Source: Daucus carota subsp. sativus (Eukaryota; Streptophyta; Magnoliopsida; Apiales; Apiaceae). From it: 64,000 nt of DNA. Below, one piece after another: positions 34,284 to 46,612 of the stretch. Below the pieces are notes generated by a model. The model was given only the letters and a program-made list of their open reading frames with translations, was not told the origin of the DNA and made no database searches. The stretch lies in assembly GCF_001625215.2 (NCBI RefSeq), contig NC_030387.2:9452501-9516500 (forward strand). Reading direction: 5' to 3'. A program made the translations under genes and the position numbers. Within the stretch, counting starts at the first letter, position 1, and the number at the start of each line of letters is the position of its first letter.

Positions 34284-37063
34284 TCAGGGTAGGCGAGGAA
34301 ATTTAGCAAAATCTGGGCGTCTACGTTCCATATATGCTGTCTTCCCCTCGTTACCTTCTTCAGTTCCGTAAAATATGAGTGTAGCATTTCCTCCAAGTTC
34401 CTGCTTAGATGATAGTACTAGGCTGAGAATTGAATTTAAATGCTGTATAGCAAAGGCGGTATTGTTGCTACGAGCTAAAATTTACCTGGAGTCCAGCATG
34501 CCCGTCATCAACTGCGTTAAGAGACGACTTAAGCACCCTGATTGCAGTTGGGCTGTTCCTCAGAATCTCTCGACACCATTTGACCGTCTCCTGTTCTAGC
34601 TTCTCTAGCTGGACAAATGTTCATGAATGCCAAATAGCAGAGTATGTAAGTGAGTCGAATGACATAGCATAAACATAATCAGCGAGCTTTTGTTTATTGA
34701 AAAGTGAGGCACAAATGTATCAATTATTATCTGAACTAGCCACAGAATTGTACAGAATAAGAGAACCTTACTGGAACAACTGTGTTTACAAGTCCCATCC
34801 TTTCTGCTTCAGAAGCAGTATAGAACCTTGACAGAAACCACATTTCTCGTGCCTTTTTAGGTCCAACCTGTCGAAGCACATATGATCTTATAAAAGATAT
34901 TTTCGCAATATTTCAAATTACAGTCAACTAGATGTACAACTCTTTCTACAAACATGAAAGAATGCAATTGGCACTAGGACAAAGTAACAAACAATTACTA
35001 AAAATTAGCCTTTTAAGACATGAATACCAGATTGTGTCTGTTTGTTTTTTATTAGGCTAACATACCAAACGAGACATTATTGAAGATCCATAGCCAGCAT
35101 CAAAGCTTCCAACCTGCAGTGCACATGACGAAAGTATATGAGAATCTAGCATAACATCCTCGAGGCATTCTGTTCCTCTTGTACAAGCCAATAGAACATA
35201 AGCAATTATTGACACAAACTGTTGCAAACTTGTTTCAACATATATCCATGCATAAACTAAGTGAGGGGATTACAATAGGAAATTTAGACAGAGAGAGCAC
35301 CTTCGGACCCGTTTGCCCAAAAACAGCATTATCAGCTGCAATTGTTAGGTCACAGACCATATGGAGCACATGTCCTCCGCCAACAGCATAACCTGCAACC
35401 TATTTCCAAGAGTATGATAATTTGATAGCTATATTATCAAATTTACGTGCAAAGGGGAAAATTGTAAGTAAGGATGCTACCATTGCAATCACTGGTTTTG
35501 GAAGTCTCCGAATTTGCACCTTTGCATATGAAAGGAAAAGATAAGTAAGCAGTCACGGAATGGAGAGTATAAGAAAAACCAAGTTCCTGACAAGAAAAAA
35601 TTAACTTCCTATTGAAATCTAGATGATGCATCTCACATCAACTGGTCAATGAAGAGAACAAAAAAAATCTTTAAAAGGCAAACTTACCAGAGTACAATTA
35701 GCTCAGTACCTGTAAATCTAAAACATTCAATCGACCAAATTTTTCATGATCAGCATAACCATCTTTACTTCTCAATGCTTGATCGCCACCACTGCAGAAT
35801 GCTTTTGTCCCCTGTAACAACACAAGACTATCACTATGTACTCTTTCGAAGCATAAAAGACCAACCCTTCAGTATCTTTAAAGAGAGATAAATCGTCTTT
35901 CAATATAAAGATGGAACACATAAAAAAATTGTTGCAAATTAGTATCCTAATAGTTTCTTTTGACTAGAGTTAAAAACTTGTATTCATGAATCATGACATA
36001 TTTACTTTTATACATGCAGTTTACTGTAAACTTTATGTTGCAGTTAGCATCATTAAACACCTATTAGCCTTAAGGTGGCAGTCTGCAAAACTGTGGTGAT
36101 CATAGTTTACATTCTGTATTACTATTAACAGAAAAGGGTACCTTTCCGGTAAGAATGATCACTCCCACTGAATTATCATCCCTTGCATCATTAAATGCAC
36201 GAATGAGTTCCTTGATTGTTTGTGGTCGAAAAGCATTTCTTCTCTCTGGCCTGTTAATTGTGATCTACATATACAAAAGAAATGCACCTATTAGCAGATT
36301 TTAGCAGAGTATTATTACATCTTTTGCAGCTATGTGCTGGCTAATTGATCAAATATACCAGCATAAACTTGAAGCAAATATTGCAGAGACATTAAGCAAT
36401 ATAATCAAAAGATTTCCAGAGGTTCCATGTTTGATAAAAATAATTATCATCAAGAGCTCTACAAGTTTCTAGCTAGCACCCGAAAATTACAACTTTTAAG
36501 CAGAAGAAAAGCCTTAGTTTTGTAGCTATCATATTAATAAACTATTGGATTGCCTGAATTAAAGCATGATATCCTTTTCTTTGCTTGACCAGTGCTAGTT
36601 TTTCTAAAATCTTAACATTATAGTCTACTGATACCCCCTTCTCGTGGTATAAAAAGATCGAGGGTTCGAGTTTGTTACTACATACTATGTAATTCCACTA
36701 GTACCAGCTAATCACAGTTCACTTTCTACAATCAAATTAATTTGTAATTTGTGCTTCACACTCAATACCAACTTCAAATTAGTAAACAAAAACAGAAGTG
36801 ACCTTGGCAATGCCTTCACCCTTCGCTTTCTCGTAAACAATGTCAGTGTACTCAATTCCCAGCTCATCAATAGCCCTTTCCCAGACCGGTTCATGCGTAC
36901 TCACATCGCCATGAATGCGATGATAACTGTCACTGATGGAGCTGCCACTACTGCAACCATGCAAAGAAATGGAAGGTGGTGTCACAGGAACAAGGTGGTT
37001 GGAGACAGAGCACAGCCTCCTTCTGGCAGCACTCAATTCTTTATCTTCAACATGATCAGCCAT
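34284..37063 (-). CDS. MENB: 1,4-dihydroxy-2-naphthoyl-CoA synthase (MenB/NS), 9 exons, peroxisomal
   Basis: It converts o-succinylbenzoyl-CoA to 1,4-dihydroxy-2-naphthoyl-CoA in phylloquinone (vitamin K1) synthesis. Exons on the minus strand: 37063-36803, 36264-36142, 35811-35710, 35519-35481, 35399-35301, 35113-35066, 34867-34772, 34608-34486, 34400-34284. Every exon after the first is in phase 0, giving 335 aa. It belongs to the crotonase fold: [64 protein letters not shown] and the C-terminal [16 protein letters not shown], all typical of MenB. Residues 16-24, RLCSVSNHL, fit the PTS2 pattern RLx5HL, in line with peroxisomal location of this step in plants. The 3' flank ends at a Copia insertion only 157 bp past the stop. 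Confidence 0.97.
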
Positions 37064-38342
37064 TGATTCTGATTTTAAGTTGCTGCTGTTTTTTTTAACA
37101 AACCCAGGGATATAGTGTGTTTCCTGCTTTGTTGCTCATTTAGTAAGTGGACTTGCCTCTTTTTTCCTGTGAAGTTTGATTGGATAAGATAAGGCCAATC
37201 ATGTTATTTGTATTGCTATTGGTTTGTGCCCTTTCTTGTTGCGGAATACAGGTAATTCTGTAATTTGTGTGAAAATTGTGATCGATGTACATAACAAAAT
37301 ATTGATTATAATTTTATTTTATACGAGTACATTTTTTTTTTGAAGCAAATACGAGTACATTTTTTAAAAGTGGATAAGAAATAAAAAAATATGTCTCAAA
37401 TTATACATTATATTATATTTTAAACAATTTACCAAACTTAAATTTTGTTTGCAGTTGGTATATTGGAATAATATGTACACATAGTTTTGTGTTGTAATAT
37501 TATTATTTTGCAAACGTTATGTCTATTTTGGAAAGAACTTTACGAATTTTTAAAACTCATTAATAATAACTACGCACATGAGACATATCTAATATTTTTT
37601 ATTTTAATTAAAAATAAATAAAAAAATAAACTCGAAAAAATCTAAATATATTTTCTCACCGCTGTTAAAACCGCACATGTTCAATTTTCAAAGACATCTC
37701 TAATTTCAAAACCCCCAAATCCACTTTCTCCAAAACCCTAACTCAATCTTTCGGTCTAAGTCAGACTTTTTTTTTTTTAATGTAAGCATTCATTAAGATG
37801 AATCGCACTTCAGCGACATGGAGACATTCTCCTCCCTTTAGAAATCAAGAGGATACAAGTTTTCTTCTCTTTAATCAATTGAGCCAACCCTTGTGGGCTG
37901 AGTCTCACTGAAAGAGAACTGGGAATTGCTCATCAAGAGACATTCTCCTCCCTTTGGAAATCAAGAGGATACAAGTCTTCTCCACTTAAACCAACTGAGC
38001 CAACACTTGCAGTCTCACCGAGAGAGAACAGGGGATTGCTCACTAAGAGCCCATCATATGCCTGACGAGATTGGACAATTGCTCTATCCACTTTTGAATC
38101 AGATTCTGCCCCTCCTAACAAACTCTCAAAATCTTACGAGAAAGATAATATATTTTTATAAATGTATGAAAGTTGTATTTGATTGCATTAAAAAATATAA
38201 TAAAATCGTAAAAGAACTTAGGAAAAAAATATTTTTGATAAATATCGGTAAAAAACACAGAAAGTGCTTGTTTGATTTTGTACTAATGTCGACTGGAGTG
38301 AAAAACTAGATACTTCGATTTGAATAAATTTGGGTTCCCCGC
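37064..38342. other. MENB upstream region
   Basis: It should hold the promoter of the naphthoyl-CoA synthase gene. The sequence is AT-rich, with no further gene. Within it, 37769-38050 is a possible SINE with a duplicated head (separate entry). Confidence 0.5.
37769..38050 (-). repeat. Possible tRNA-derived SINE with a duplicated 5' part
   Basis: On the minus strand, a sequence with TGGCTCAGTTGGTT (resembling the tRNA A box) and CTTGTATCCTCTTGATTTCC occurs twice, at about 38050-37938 and 37935-37820. The second copy runs into a tail ending in poly(A), seen as poly(T) on the plus strand at 37769. Copies differ by a few bases. A clear B box (GGTTCGAxxCC) is not seen, so the SINE assignment is tentative; the ~116-bp tandem duplication is certain. 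Confidence 0.45.
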
Positions 38343-39156
38343 GGGTTAAATGGCGTTTTGGTCATTCAACTGACCGAAAACTTGTAATTGGGTCATCCAA
38401 CTCAAAAAGTTTTCAGTCACATCATTATACTCTTAAAAAATTTCATTCATCTCACTGGCCGTTACACTCCTTTAAAAATTTGACGGAAAGCTGACTAAAC
38501 AGTCGTGATTAGGCTTAAATAAATCCATCGTGGCATGTACAGTCAGCTGAATCGGCATTTTGGTCACTCAACTGACTACAAACTTGCAATCGGGTCATCA
38601 AACTCAAAAAACTTTTATTTAGGTCACTTATTATAATATCTGTTAAAAATTGAAAAATAAAATAATTTTTTCCACAAAGGCCATTTTGGGAGAACTCGTT
38701 AAATTTTTGACGGATTTTTTCACAATGACCAAAAGATATATTAAATTGGCAATTTTTGTGAGTGAAATCATTGATGAAACTGACATACAAAAACTTCATA
38801 CTTATTAATATATTGCCATTTTATATATCTTTTGGACATTGTGGAATTAATATTTAACGAATATTATGATAAGTGACCTAAATGAAAGTTTTTTGAGTTC
38901 GATGACCCGATTACAAGTTTGTATTCAGTTGAGTGACCAAAATGCCGTTTGAGCTGACTGTACATGCAACGGTGGATTTATTTAACCCAGGTCACGACGC
39001 TTAGTCAGCTTTCCGTCAAATTTTTAACGGAGTGTAACGGCCAGTAACCTGAATGAAAATATTTAGGAGTATAATGATGTGAGTGAAAGCTTTTTGAGTT
39101 GGATGACCCAATTGCAAGTTTGCGGTCGGTTGAGTGACCAAAACGCCATTTAACCC
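38343..39156. mobile_element. Mutator-type foldback element with ~300-bp inverted repeats
   Basis: The first ~310 bases, starting GGGTTAAATGGCGTTTTGG, are repeated inverted at the end with scattered mismatches. Both arms contain TTGGTCACTCAACTGACxxxAAACTTGCAATxGGGTCATC-type sequence twice. The flanks are GTTCCCCGC (38334-38342) and GTTCCCCGG (39157-39165), a 9-bp duplication with one mismatch, as expected for Mutator. No transposase is encoded. Confidence 0.85.
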
Positions 39157-39165
39157 GTTCCCCGG

Positions 39166-39517
39166 CTAAGACACTCGGCAAAATCATCAAAAAGACCTCA
39201 TTGTACCAAAAAATCCTAATAATATCAAGGCAAAGTGAGGCATTAAACAGATGAAATAAGAATGTAGTCGTTCTTAAGCATGAGATGAATCACCGTCCTT
39301 CCCATTCTTGTCATTTTTCTCGTGACTTTGAATTTTACCTGTAATTGTTGCATGACATGTACTTCTGTTGTTCCCTTGCTGCTGCTTTTGTTGCCTTTGC
39401 TGCATTGAACTGATCTCTTTCTCTTGGATTCTGAATAACCAAACTTCAGTTTTTTTCGAGTTAGGCCTCTCTTAAATGGTCACATACCATTCTTGTACAT
39501 GTTGGTAATGGCCAGAG
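39166..39517. other. Polygalacturonase 1 3' flank
   Basis: It probably holds the 3' untranslated region of the polygalacturonase gene on the minus strand. No other feature was recognised. Confidence 0.45.
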
Positions 39518-41959
39518 TCAGCATAGATCATGATCAGCTTGAATCCGGTTGTTGAATGGCTTCCCAGCCTGCAGACATTCTATAGGGGGCACAGTTGCAG
39601 AGTACAACACTCCGAATGTATGCCAGCAGAACGAATCATAGATGTGGTCGTTTTTCTGCAGCGGTTTCAGTTGAATGGCATTTAAGGTGACTTTCGTGCA
39701 TGGAAGGCTTTCACTACATGCAAAGTGCACAGGTTTTACTGTGTAAGTTCCCCTTATCCTTTCATAGGTGATCCCTGATAGAGCCACGCCACTTGTTTGG
39801 TTCTTGCAGGTGCTTTTGTCACAGTAAAATTGGTCGATTATGATTGGAATTTGGACTTCTGATACTTGAATGTTTGAGAATAACACTCCTTGCACAGAAC
39901 CCGAACCACCCTGCAATATTAATTAAGAAGATCAGAGGAAAAAGAATAAAAAAGCCTACTTTGAGCATTTTTATCATGTTCATCTGCTTATATTAGACAA
40001 ATTGAATATAGGGATTCTGTTTCCAAGTTGTGAGAATACAGCAAGTTTGTACTTCAGATTTTAATGTATGTCCAGACCTTTTCAAATAAATGATCTTGGT
40101 AATCCAATCAACCGACTGAGAGTTGTTGAATCAATAGAAAAATTTATACATACCTGCCAGGTCTTTATCCTAACACCATTCATTGTGTTATGCATGTTAA
40201 TGTTTCGAACAGTAACATTTGAGACACAGGCTTTTGTGTTATCTCTCCCTAGACTACCAATGCTAATTCCATGTCCTGGTCCGCAGTTAACATTGTGCAC
40301 ATATACATTTGAGCATCCAGTTTGTATAGAAATGCAGTCATCTCCTGCAGATGGCATTAAATTTATGAGCATATGTAATTAAGGCCGTGAACAAGCCAGT
40401 CATCGATAGACATTAAATTAGACATGAATGTTTGCTAGTCCAGGTTGAAGAGAGGACATTTACTATGATTGTCACTATAACAAAGGTATTTTTATAAAGA
40501 AGTTGTGTTTACCGCAAGAAAGGTTGGCAGCATGGATCAGCCCATCTCTTGAATTCTGTAAATGAATTCCATCTGTATTAGGACTATCACCCGGAGATGA
40601 GACGGTTATATTGTATACTGAAACACCCAGACAATTATCAAACTTCAGGTGACATTGCGGACTGTTCTGAATTGTTATTCCAGTGACTGTCACATTAAAA
40701 CTCCCATAAAACCTCAGTGCCTGAATAGCAGAATTAGTAATTGTAAGTACTCATGAATTGTGGTTAAAGAACAAGCTAAAATCTTGTATTGCTTTCTGTG
40801 TGGTCCTTACAGTTGGTTTGATGCTCTGCTTTAATCCACCGAGTGAGCTTCTTATCTGCCACAAAAGTTGTTGGAGAAAAATGAACAAGACTACTCATTA
40901 AAAACTAAACTAAGATGAATACAACTATACAAGAATAAGGAGATACTTACTGGAACTGGAAGTGATTTCTCCACTGTGTTGTTTAATGATACAATCAGGC
41001 TTAATTCATCGTCTAAAGGGTCGTCTAACGAGGAGTCTTGCCACCAAGTAGAGCCTCTTCCATCAATGATTCCTGTTCCCTGAATTCTGATCCCAACCAG
41101 TTTTGAAAACTCAAGCCATTGAAAGAGACCTGAACCAAAAGCCTTGAAGTTTGTCGGAGCAATTATTGTACCATCAAGCTGCAAAAAAGATGATGGTTAT
41201 TGAAGCCAGGACATAATAGAGAAGCCGGAATTTTGATGTAATGTGACATTAAAAGTTAATGGTGTCATTAAGTGGTACATCTCTCAGTCAATTATCCGCA
41301 CATATAAAATTTTATGAATACCTGAAAAACGATGTCATGTTGACAGTAAGGACCAGAGAACGAAACAGGCCCCAAGACAAACACATATGCTGATGGGACG
41401 ACAATGGTGGACGCCTCAACTTTGCAAGCGGCTGCCCATGCAGCTTGAAATGCCTGTGTTGCAGAATAAGAGACATTTTTTTTTCTGAATCAGTTAAACT
41501 TCATTGTGTTACCATTCCTGTAAATGTCTATGGTGGTCTAAATGTTTACAGTTATATCGAGAAATTCAATAAAAGTGATAGACTTGGTAAATAAAAACCA
41601 AATGTTACCTGTGTATCATCAGTTTTCCCATCCCCCTTGGCACCAAAATCTAATACATGAAAAGTAGCATTCGACACATAGCTGTGGTCTTTCTTAGATA
41701 GGGCTGGTGAAAAATCATTTTCGGGTTTAGTAGCTGGAGGTGCTGGTGCTTTCAGAGATGGAGTCTCCGGTTTTGAATTGCTGTAATGAGGACTATTGGC
41801 ATGATTTTTTCCATTCTTCTTAGATAAAGAAGTCGTAAAACTTGTGCTACGTCTCCAGTGTTTGCCTCTTCTAGCATTGCATGTTTCAAATGTCGAAGAC
41901 CAAGTTAGTAGGAGAATGAGAAAAATAAATTTGAGGCTTCTGGAACTGGAAAAACCCAT
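39518..41959 (-). CDS. Polygalacturonase (GH28), secreted, 7 exons
   Basis: It hydrolyses alpha-1,4 bonds in homogalacturonan of the cell wall. Exons on the minus strand: 41959-41609, 41453-41322, 41178-40951, 40855-40811, 40720-40513, 40344-40154, 39910-39518; 515 aa. An N-terminal hydrophobic signal (about residues 1-28) is followed by a basic, Ser/Pro-rich stretch of ~65 residues before the catalytic beta-helix, which starts at [17 protein letters not shown]. The four GH28 signatures are intact: NTDGIH (300-305), GDDCIS (322-327), GHGISIG (345-351) and RIKTWQ (380-385), with the catalytic aspartates and histidine. Membership of the plant polygalacturonase family is secure; endo versus exo mode cannot be read off. 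A second, more distant GH28 gene lies 2 kb upstream in the same orientation. Confidence 0.95.
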
Positions 41960-42020
41960 TTTCTAGGAAAGAATCAGAAAGGAGTGAGTTTCGGATAACC
42001 AACAGAGCAGCTTGTTTGGT

Positions 42021-42030
42021 ATTTATATAG
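42021..42030 (-). promoter_or_regulatory. TATA box of polygalacturonase 1
   Basis: The minus strand reads TATATAAATA about 62 bp upstream of the start codon at 41959, a good TATA position. Function is inferred. Confidence 0.55.
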
Positions 42031-42245
42031 AGAAGAATGCTCCAAAGCCCTGTGAACATGGCAGCATTAGTAGAAACATCCCCGCGGACCTTTATCTCAT
42101 CATTCACGCAAGAAAGGTATATAGGTGATCGCCTAATAAATAATTCTTCAAGCGTTCCTCAAACTTCTCTGAAGACTTTTATCTTACCTTACCACGTTTC
42201 GTACTTGACATGTTTGGTTTGATTTGGTTTTCAAATATACAAGTA

Positions 42246-42331
42246 TGTTGAAGAGTATAAGATCACGTGGGGGTCTTTCTCTAGCACATTAAAGTTTTAG
42301 ATGGATCTGTTACTTTACATGGTGTCAGAAC
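42246..42331 (+). mobile_element. LTR end plus primer-binding-site remnant (Copia-like)
   Basis: The segment starts TGTTGAAGAGTATAAGATC, contains GTGGGGGTCTTTCTCTAG, ends CTTTACA and is followed by TGGTGTCAGAAC. The last motif resembles the initiator-Met tRNA primer site TGGTATCAGAGC found right after the LTR of many plant retroelements. No second LTR or internal region was found, so this is a scrap. Confidence 0.4.
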
Positions 42332-43434
42332 TCAGATCCTGTTAGGGCCAGGTTACTTAACACCGCAAAGGATATGTAAACAATATATGGTACGTGTAAA
42401 CAATATATGAAGACTGTGACAGATTATGTAGATTGGGGGAAGTATTTCAATTATTAAGAAGTTGTTTAATATGCCCATGGTTTTGGCATTCTAATGTTTC
42501 TTCATTTTAGGTTGGTACTACTCCGACGCTACTAACAATTAACACCTGCCAGAAGTGTACAACAACACCAGCAATAATGGAATAATGACACTAGCGGCTC
42601 CTATTGGCTCACATGTTTACAACGATGAGCGAGTATGATTGTCGTAGCATTAGCATCATCCAACTGTTTTCAGGATCCGAACTTCTATTTACACAGACAC
42701 TTGACTATCGTGTTAAACTATGTTTAGCTATGTAAACTCAACGTCAGGGAAACAAAATGTAACTACTTATGAACAATACAGACACTTGGAAGCAAGGATT
42801 GATTAATACTGAACACGACAACATTCAGCCGTCTTTTTGTGAGACAAACTCACAAGCCTGCTCTTCTGCTCTTGTCGTGAACAATATACAAAATGTATGA
42901 TTTGATCATAGTGTTGTTGGTTATTAGTAGTTGATGGCCTCAAAACTTTCGATATTTCTGTAGGTCAAACAAGCTTCCAAGTTTGTTGAAAAAAGCATAC
43001 CAGTATGACAGTATGTAAACTGGCCAGTATTCTAGCTGATCTAAATGTTTGTGACTCTGTTCCTAAGGCATGAAACTTCTGAGGGGTCTTGCTAATGGCT
43101 CAGGAACAAGGATGAGTTTAAAAGTTTCACGGGTATAGATCTGTTTTGTTTATGCAGGCCCCGCAGTGATTGGGAACATTGTCATTCTTGGACAGGCAAG
43201 ACCTAGGAGTGAGGGTTCGCTTGCTGTTTTACTTGCACACCACACTGTCATTATCATTCCTGTTAACCCCGAAGAATACATTAGATGTTCAATTTAATAT
43301 TCCTTTTAACCCTCACGAGTGTGAAATGTCTTGGTTGTCCATCAGTTATATACTATTTTTTAGTATGAGGACTAGTCGCAACATATCGAATACTTGGAGA
43401 GTTATATCAGCCTAGTTAAGACATTGAGGCGCCT

Positions 43435-43459
43435 CCCCCCCCCCCCCCCCCCCCCCCCC
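43435..43459. repeat. Run of 25 cytosines
   Basis: An uninterrupted C homopolymer in otherwise AT-rich DNA. Its true length is uncertain because such runs are hard to sequence. Confidence 0.8.
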
Positions 43460-43940
43460 AATACACTCAGGGTTGGTGCAGTCAGATTAATTAATCGAAA
43501 CAATTATCAATAATTCAAAACAAATACAGAGGCCCCTCGAATACTGTGAGGTGACTCGCCAGAAGATTTAGTTGCGGTTGTTCCATCCCTAATCCTTTAT
43601 TCAGACCAACTGACAACAGACACGAACCTTATTAATTTTCTAAGAATGCAAAGAAAAAATGGAGTGATCAAAAATATGATTATCAGTTATGTGTATAGAG
43701 TGTAAAGAACTAGAGAATTTTGCATAAAGAAAAGTCTACTATAACACATTAAAGATTTTATTCAAAACCATATTACATACAATCTCATTAAAACTATATT
43801 GCTTCAAGTTAATCATATGTTACATATAACCGCACTCCCAATGATGGATTAACAAAATCATATATCAAATTGCATGATCTATGAAAACTTTAATCTAGTG
43901 TATAATCACTTTTAAGGTATGCAGCAGTCTAGAAAACATG

Positions 43941-46585
43941 TCAGAGCTCAGTGTGTATGAGTTGCTCTCTACTATGATGCTTCTTAAATTCGGCCTCTTG
44001 ATCACATGTGATAATCGGCTCTTTGTCAGATGAAGAGAGGCATTCAGCCGAAGGCAGCACATATCCATAGCGAAAGCCTGTCACCGCATGGCAGTAAGTT
44101 TCTGCAGTGCCATCTAGCCTCTCTAAGTTGATGTTGTTCAGGACAATGTGGCTGCAAGGAACTGCGTCGCTGCATGCAAAATTCATGGCCTTTGCACTCT
44201 TTGAAGTTCCACTTATGTTCCGGTACATGATTTGGCTTATTTCAATAGCTGATGTCTTTAAAAAAAAAGAAAAGGAAATTCTAGTTACTAAATTGGATAA
44301 TGATATAAGTGATGCTTGCGTTTTCATGCAAATCCATATTTGCTTTAATACATTTAGGTTCAATGACTTTATGTACCTGGCTTTGATCACAAGATTTTGG
44401 AGAATCACAGTAGAATTGATCAATTATGATGGGGTTGGCCACATCCTCCATCCTTACGTTTTGGTAGCGTATTGACCTAACATAACCTGATCCACTCTGC
44501 AAAAGAGAGACATGATAAATTTCTATCTCTTGGACAGATATACTGGTAGTCTTCAGATAAGCATCAGATTACTTTGTTGTCAATTGCTATAAGGGATTGA
44601 GAGTAGATAAATATGTATCTTGCAGGTGATAAAAGAATGTAAACAAGCATAATAACGGATTGTTCAAACACACTAAAATGGATGATTACCTGCCAAGTCT
44701 TGATTCTGAGACCATTTGTAGTCCCTCGAAGAAATGCATTGTCTACGACTACCTGTGAAACTATGCCTGTCGAGTTGTCCTTCCCGAGGCTTCCAATGCT
44801 GCACAGAGGTATCAAAGTAGCCAGAAAAACTCTTTAAGCTATTTCGCCAAAATGCTTACATGTAATGACTCCTATGCACTAAATAACTCTAAGATTGAGA
44901 CAACTTAATTAGTTTAATGATACCTAATTCCATGACCAGGTCCGCAAGAGATCATCTTCATCTTGATATTTGAGCTACCATTGACAATTGAAATGCAGTC
45001 ATCGCCTATACATCACATACCAGGAGAAAAAGTAATTGAAATTTGGTATGTCTGCCAAATATACTCTGAGATATTGGGATGGAAAACTTAAATACTTGAT
45101 TCAAGGATCGTAATTAAAATTTGGTATTTCTCTGCCACTTATACTACTGAGATGTGGGATGGAAAATTAGAATCCTTAATTCAAAGAGCATAAAGAGGTA
45201 CCAAGAATATGCATTGGTTTTATTGGGGTGTAAAAAAGTGTAGTTTACAAACCTGTTCCAATTTTAGTATTCTGGATAATGACATTCGTTGACCCGGTGA
45301 TATGGATTCCATCAGTGTTGGGACTGTCCTCTGGTGAACTTACAAGTACGTTGTACACACGAACAGCTTCACAACGAGAAATGACAAAGTTCATTTGCTG
45401 ACTGTGTTGAAAAGTAAGGCCTTTCACCCTAACCGCTGAGCTTGAATCGATAGTAAATGCCTGCAAATAAAACATGTATAAGTTATGCGTATTGTGCCTC
45501 ACATAAGTCACCTCCCCTTACTTGCATTTGGGCTTAGCATAATATCTTTTCATGAAGAATGCAGACACTTACACTTGGTGCTCCTTTGCAAGGCTGCAGA
45601 GAATTATAAAATTGATTAGACACGAAGATATGCTAATAAGTAGTATTCTTTGCTGAATTTCAGGTATAGCTGTAAATCTTACATTCGTCTTGTTCTTTTT
45701 GCAGGATTCTTCCCACCATTTGCTGCCTGAGCCATCGATAGTTCCACTTCCTTGGAAAAAAACAGCCTTCAGATTTGAAAAAACAATCCAGTTTCGTGGA
45801 CTCTTTGGATCCCAGTCCTTAGGTTCGTCTGGTGCTACAATTGTTCCATCAATCTGTACCATCGAATATATTTAATGATTTATTGAAACTCATCATAACA
45901 ACAATCTATGCTATCCTGATAATGCACTATTTTGGTTTAAAATATATCTATGAACTCCAGTTTCCTCGGCCCCGAGCCCCCAACATGCATAACAATGCCT
46001 AAAAGATTGGGAAAAGGCGAAGAGGAAATCAGGTATTACATATTACCTGAATTATCAACTTATCAGCACAAGGCCCTTTAAACCTAGTTGCATTAACAAG
46101 GTACCGGCCTCCTTTGGGTACCAAGAGGACAGATTTCGGTGTAGAGCAGACTTGCTTCCATGCATTCACAAAAGCCTGATAGAATATAATCAAATTAAAG
46201 TAAAAACAAATTAGTAGATAATGTTTCCAACAGAGAATCATGTTCCTGCGAAGTTCTTCATGACACTATAAGCTGATTGAAACATTAAGAGATTCATTGC
46301 ATCATATAGTTTAAGAATTGTCTATTCATGAGGTCATTATGTAGCATTCACCTGAGTATCATCTGCAATTCCGTCTCCAACTGCACCTAAGCTATCAACA
46401 TTCACAAGAATCTTGCTACCACGTTCACTTCTCCAGAACAGAGGATCGTCTACCTCACCACCTTCATCAAATTCAAATTCATCAAGATTCCAACGATTAG
46501 CAATGTCATCAGCCAAAATGTTTTCCATTCCATGAACCACTATAATAAGACAGAAAACAGAAGCAATTAAGATTATGTTCTCCAT
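43941..46585 (-). CDS. Polygalacturonase (GH28), 9 exons including a 21-bp microexon
   Basis: Pectin-degrading glycosidase of the cell wall. Exons on the minus strand: 46585-46352, 46175-46047, 45853-45683, 45593-45573, 45460-45253, 45005-44924, 44798-44690, 44496-44377, 44255-43941; 462 aa. Residues 1-19 form a signal peptide, followed by an acidic stretch and then LVNVDSLGAVGDGIADDTQ. GH28 signatures are intact: NTDGIH (233-238), GDDCIS (255-260), GHGISIG (278-284) and RIKTWQ (313-318). The fourth exon is only 21 bp, coding PCKGAPS. An in-frame ATG 27 bp upstream (46612) would add nine residues; I prefer 46585 because it puts the hydrophobic segment first. The many differences from the neighbouring polygalacturonase argue for an old duplication or independent neighbours. 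Confidence 0.94.
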
Positions 46586-46612
46586 AATTAACTGGTTTTG
46601 GCAGTTGTACAA

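Larger units (their letters stand above)
42031..43940. other. Intergenic between the two polygalacturonases
   Basis: No gene seen. It contains an LTR/primer-site-like remnant at 42246-42331 and a run of 25 cytosines at 43435-43459. The open frame at 43170-43415 has no domain. Confidence 0.5.

Noticed and set aside
36749-37066. Plus-strand 105-codon frame
   Set aside because: Shadow of the first exon of the naphthoyl-CoA synthase gene on the minus strand.
39518-46585. The two polygalacturonases as a recent tandem duplication
   Set aside because: Exon numbers (7 versus 9), N-terminal regions and sequence differ widely; only GH28 motifs are shared, so any duplication is old.
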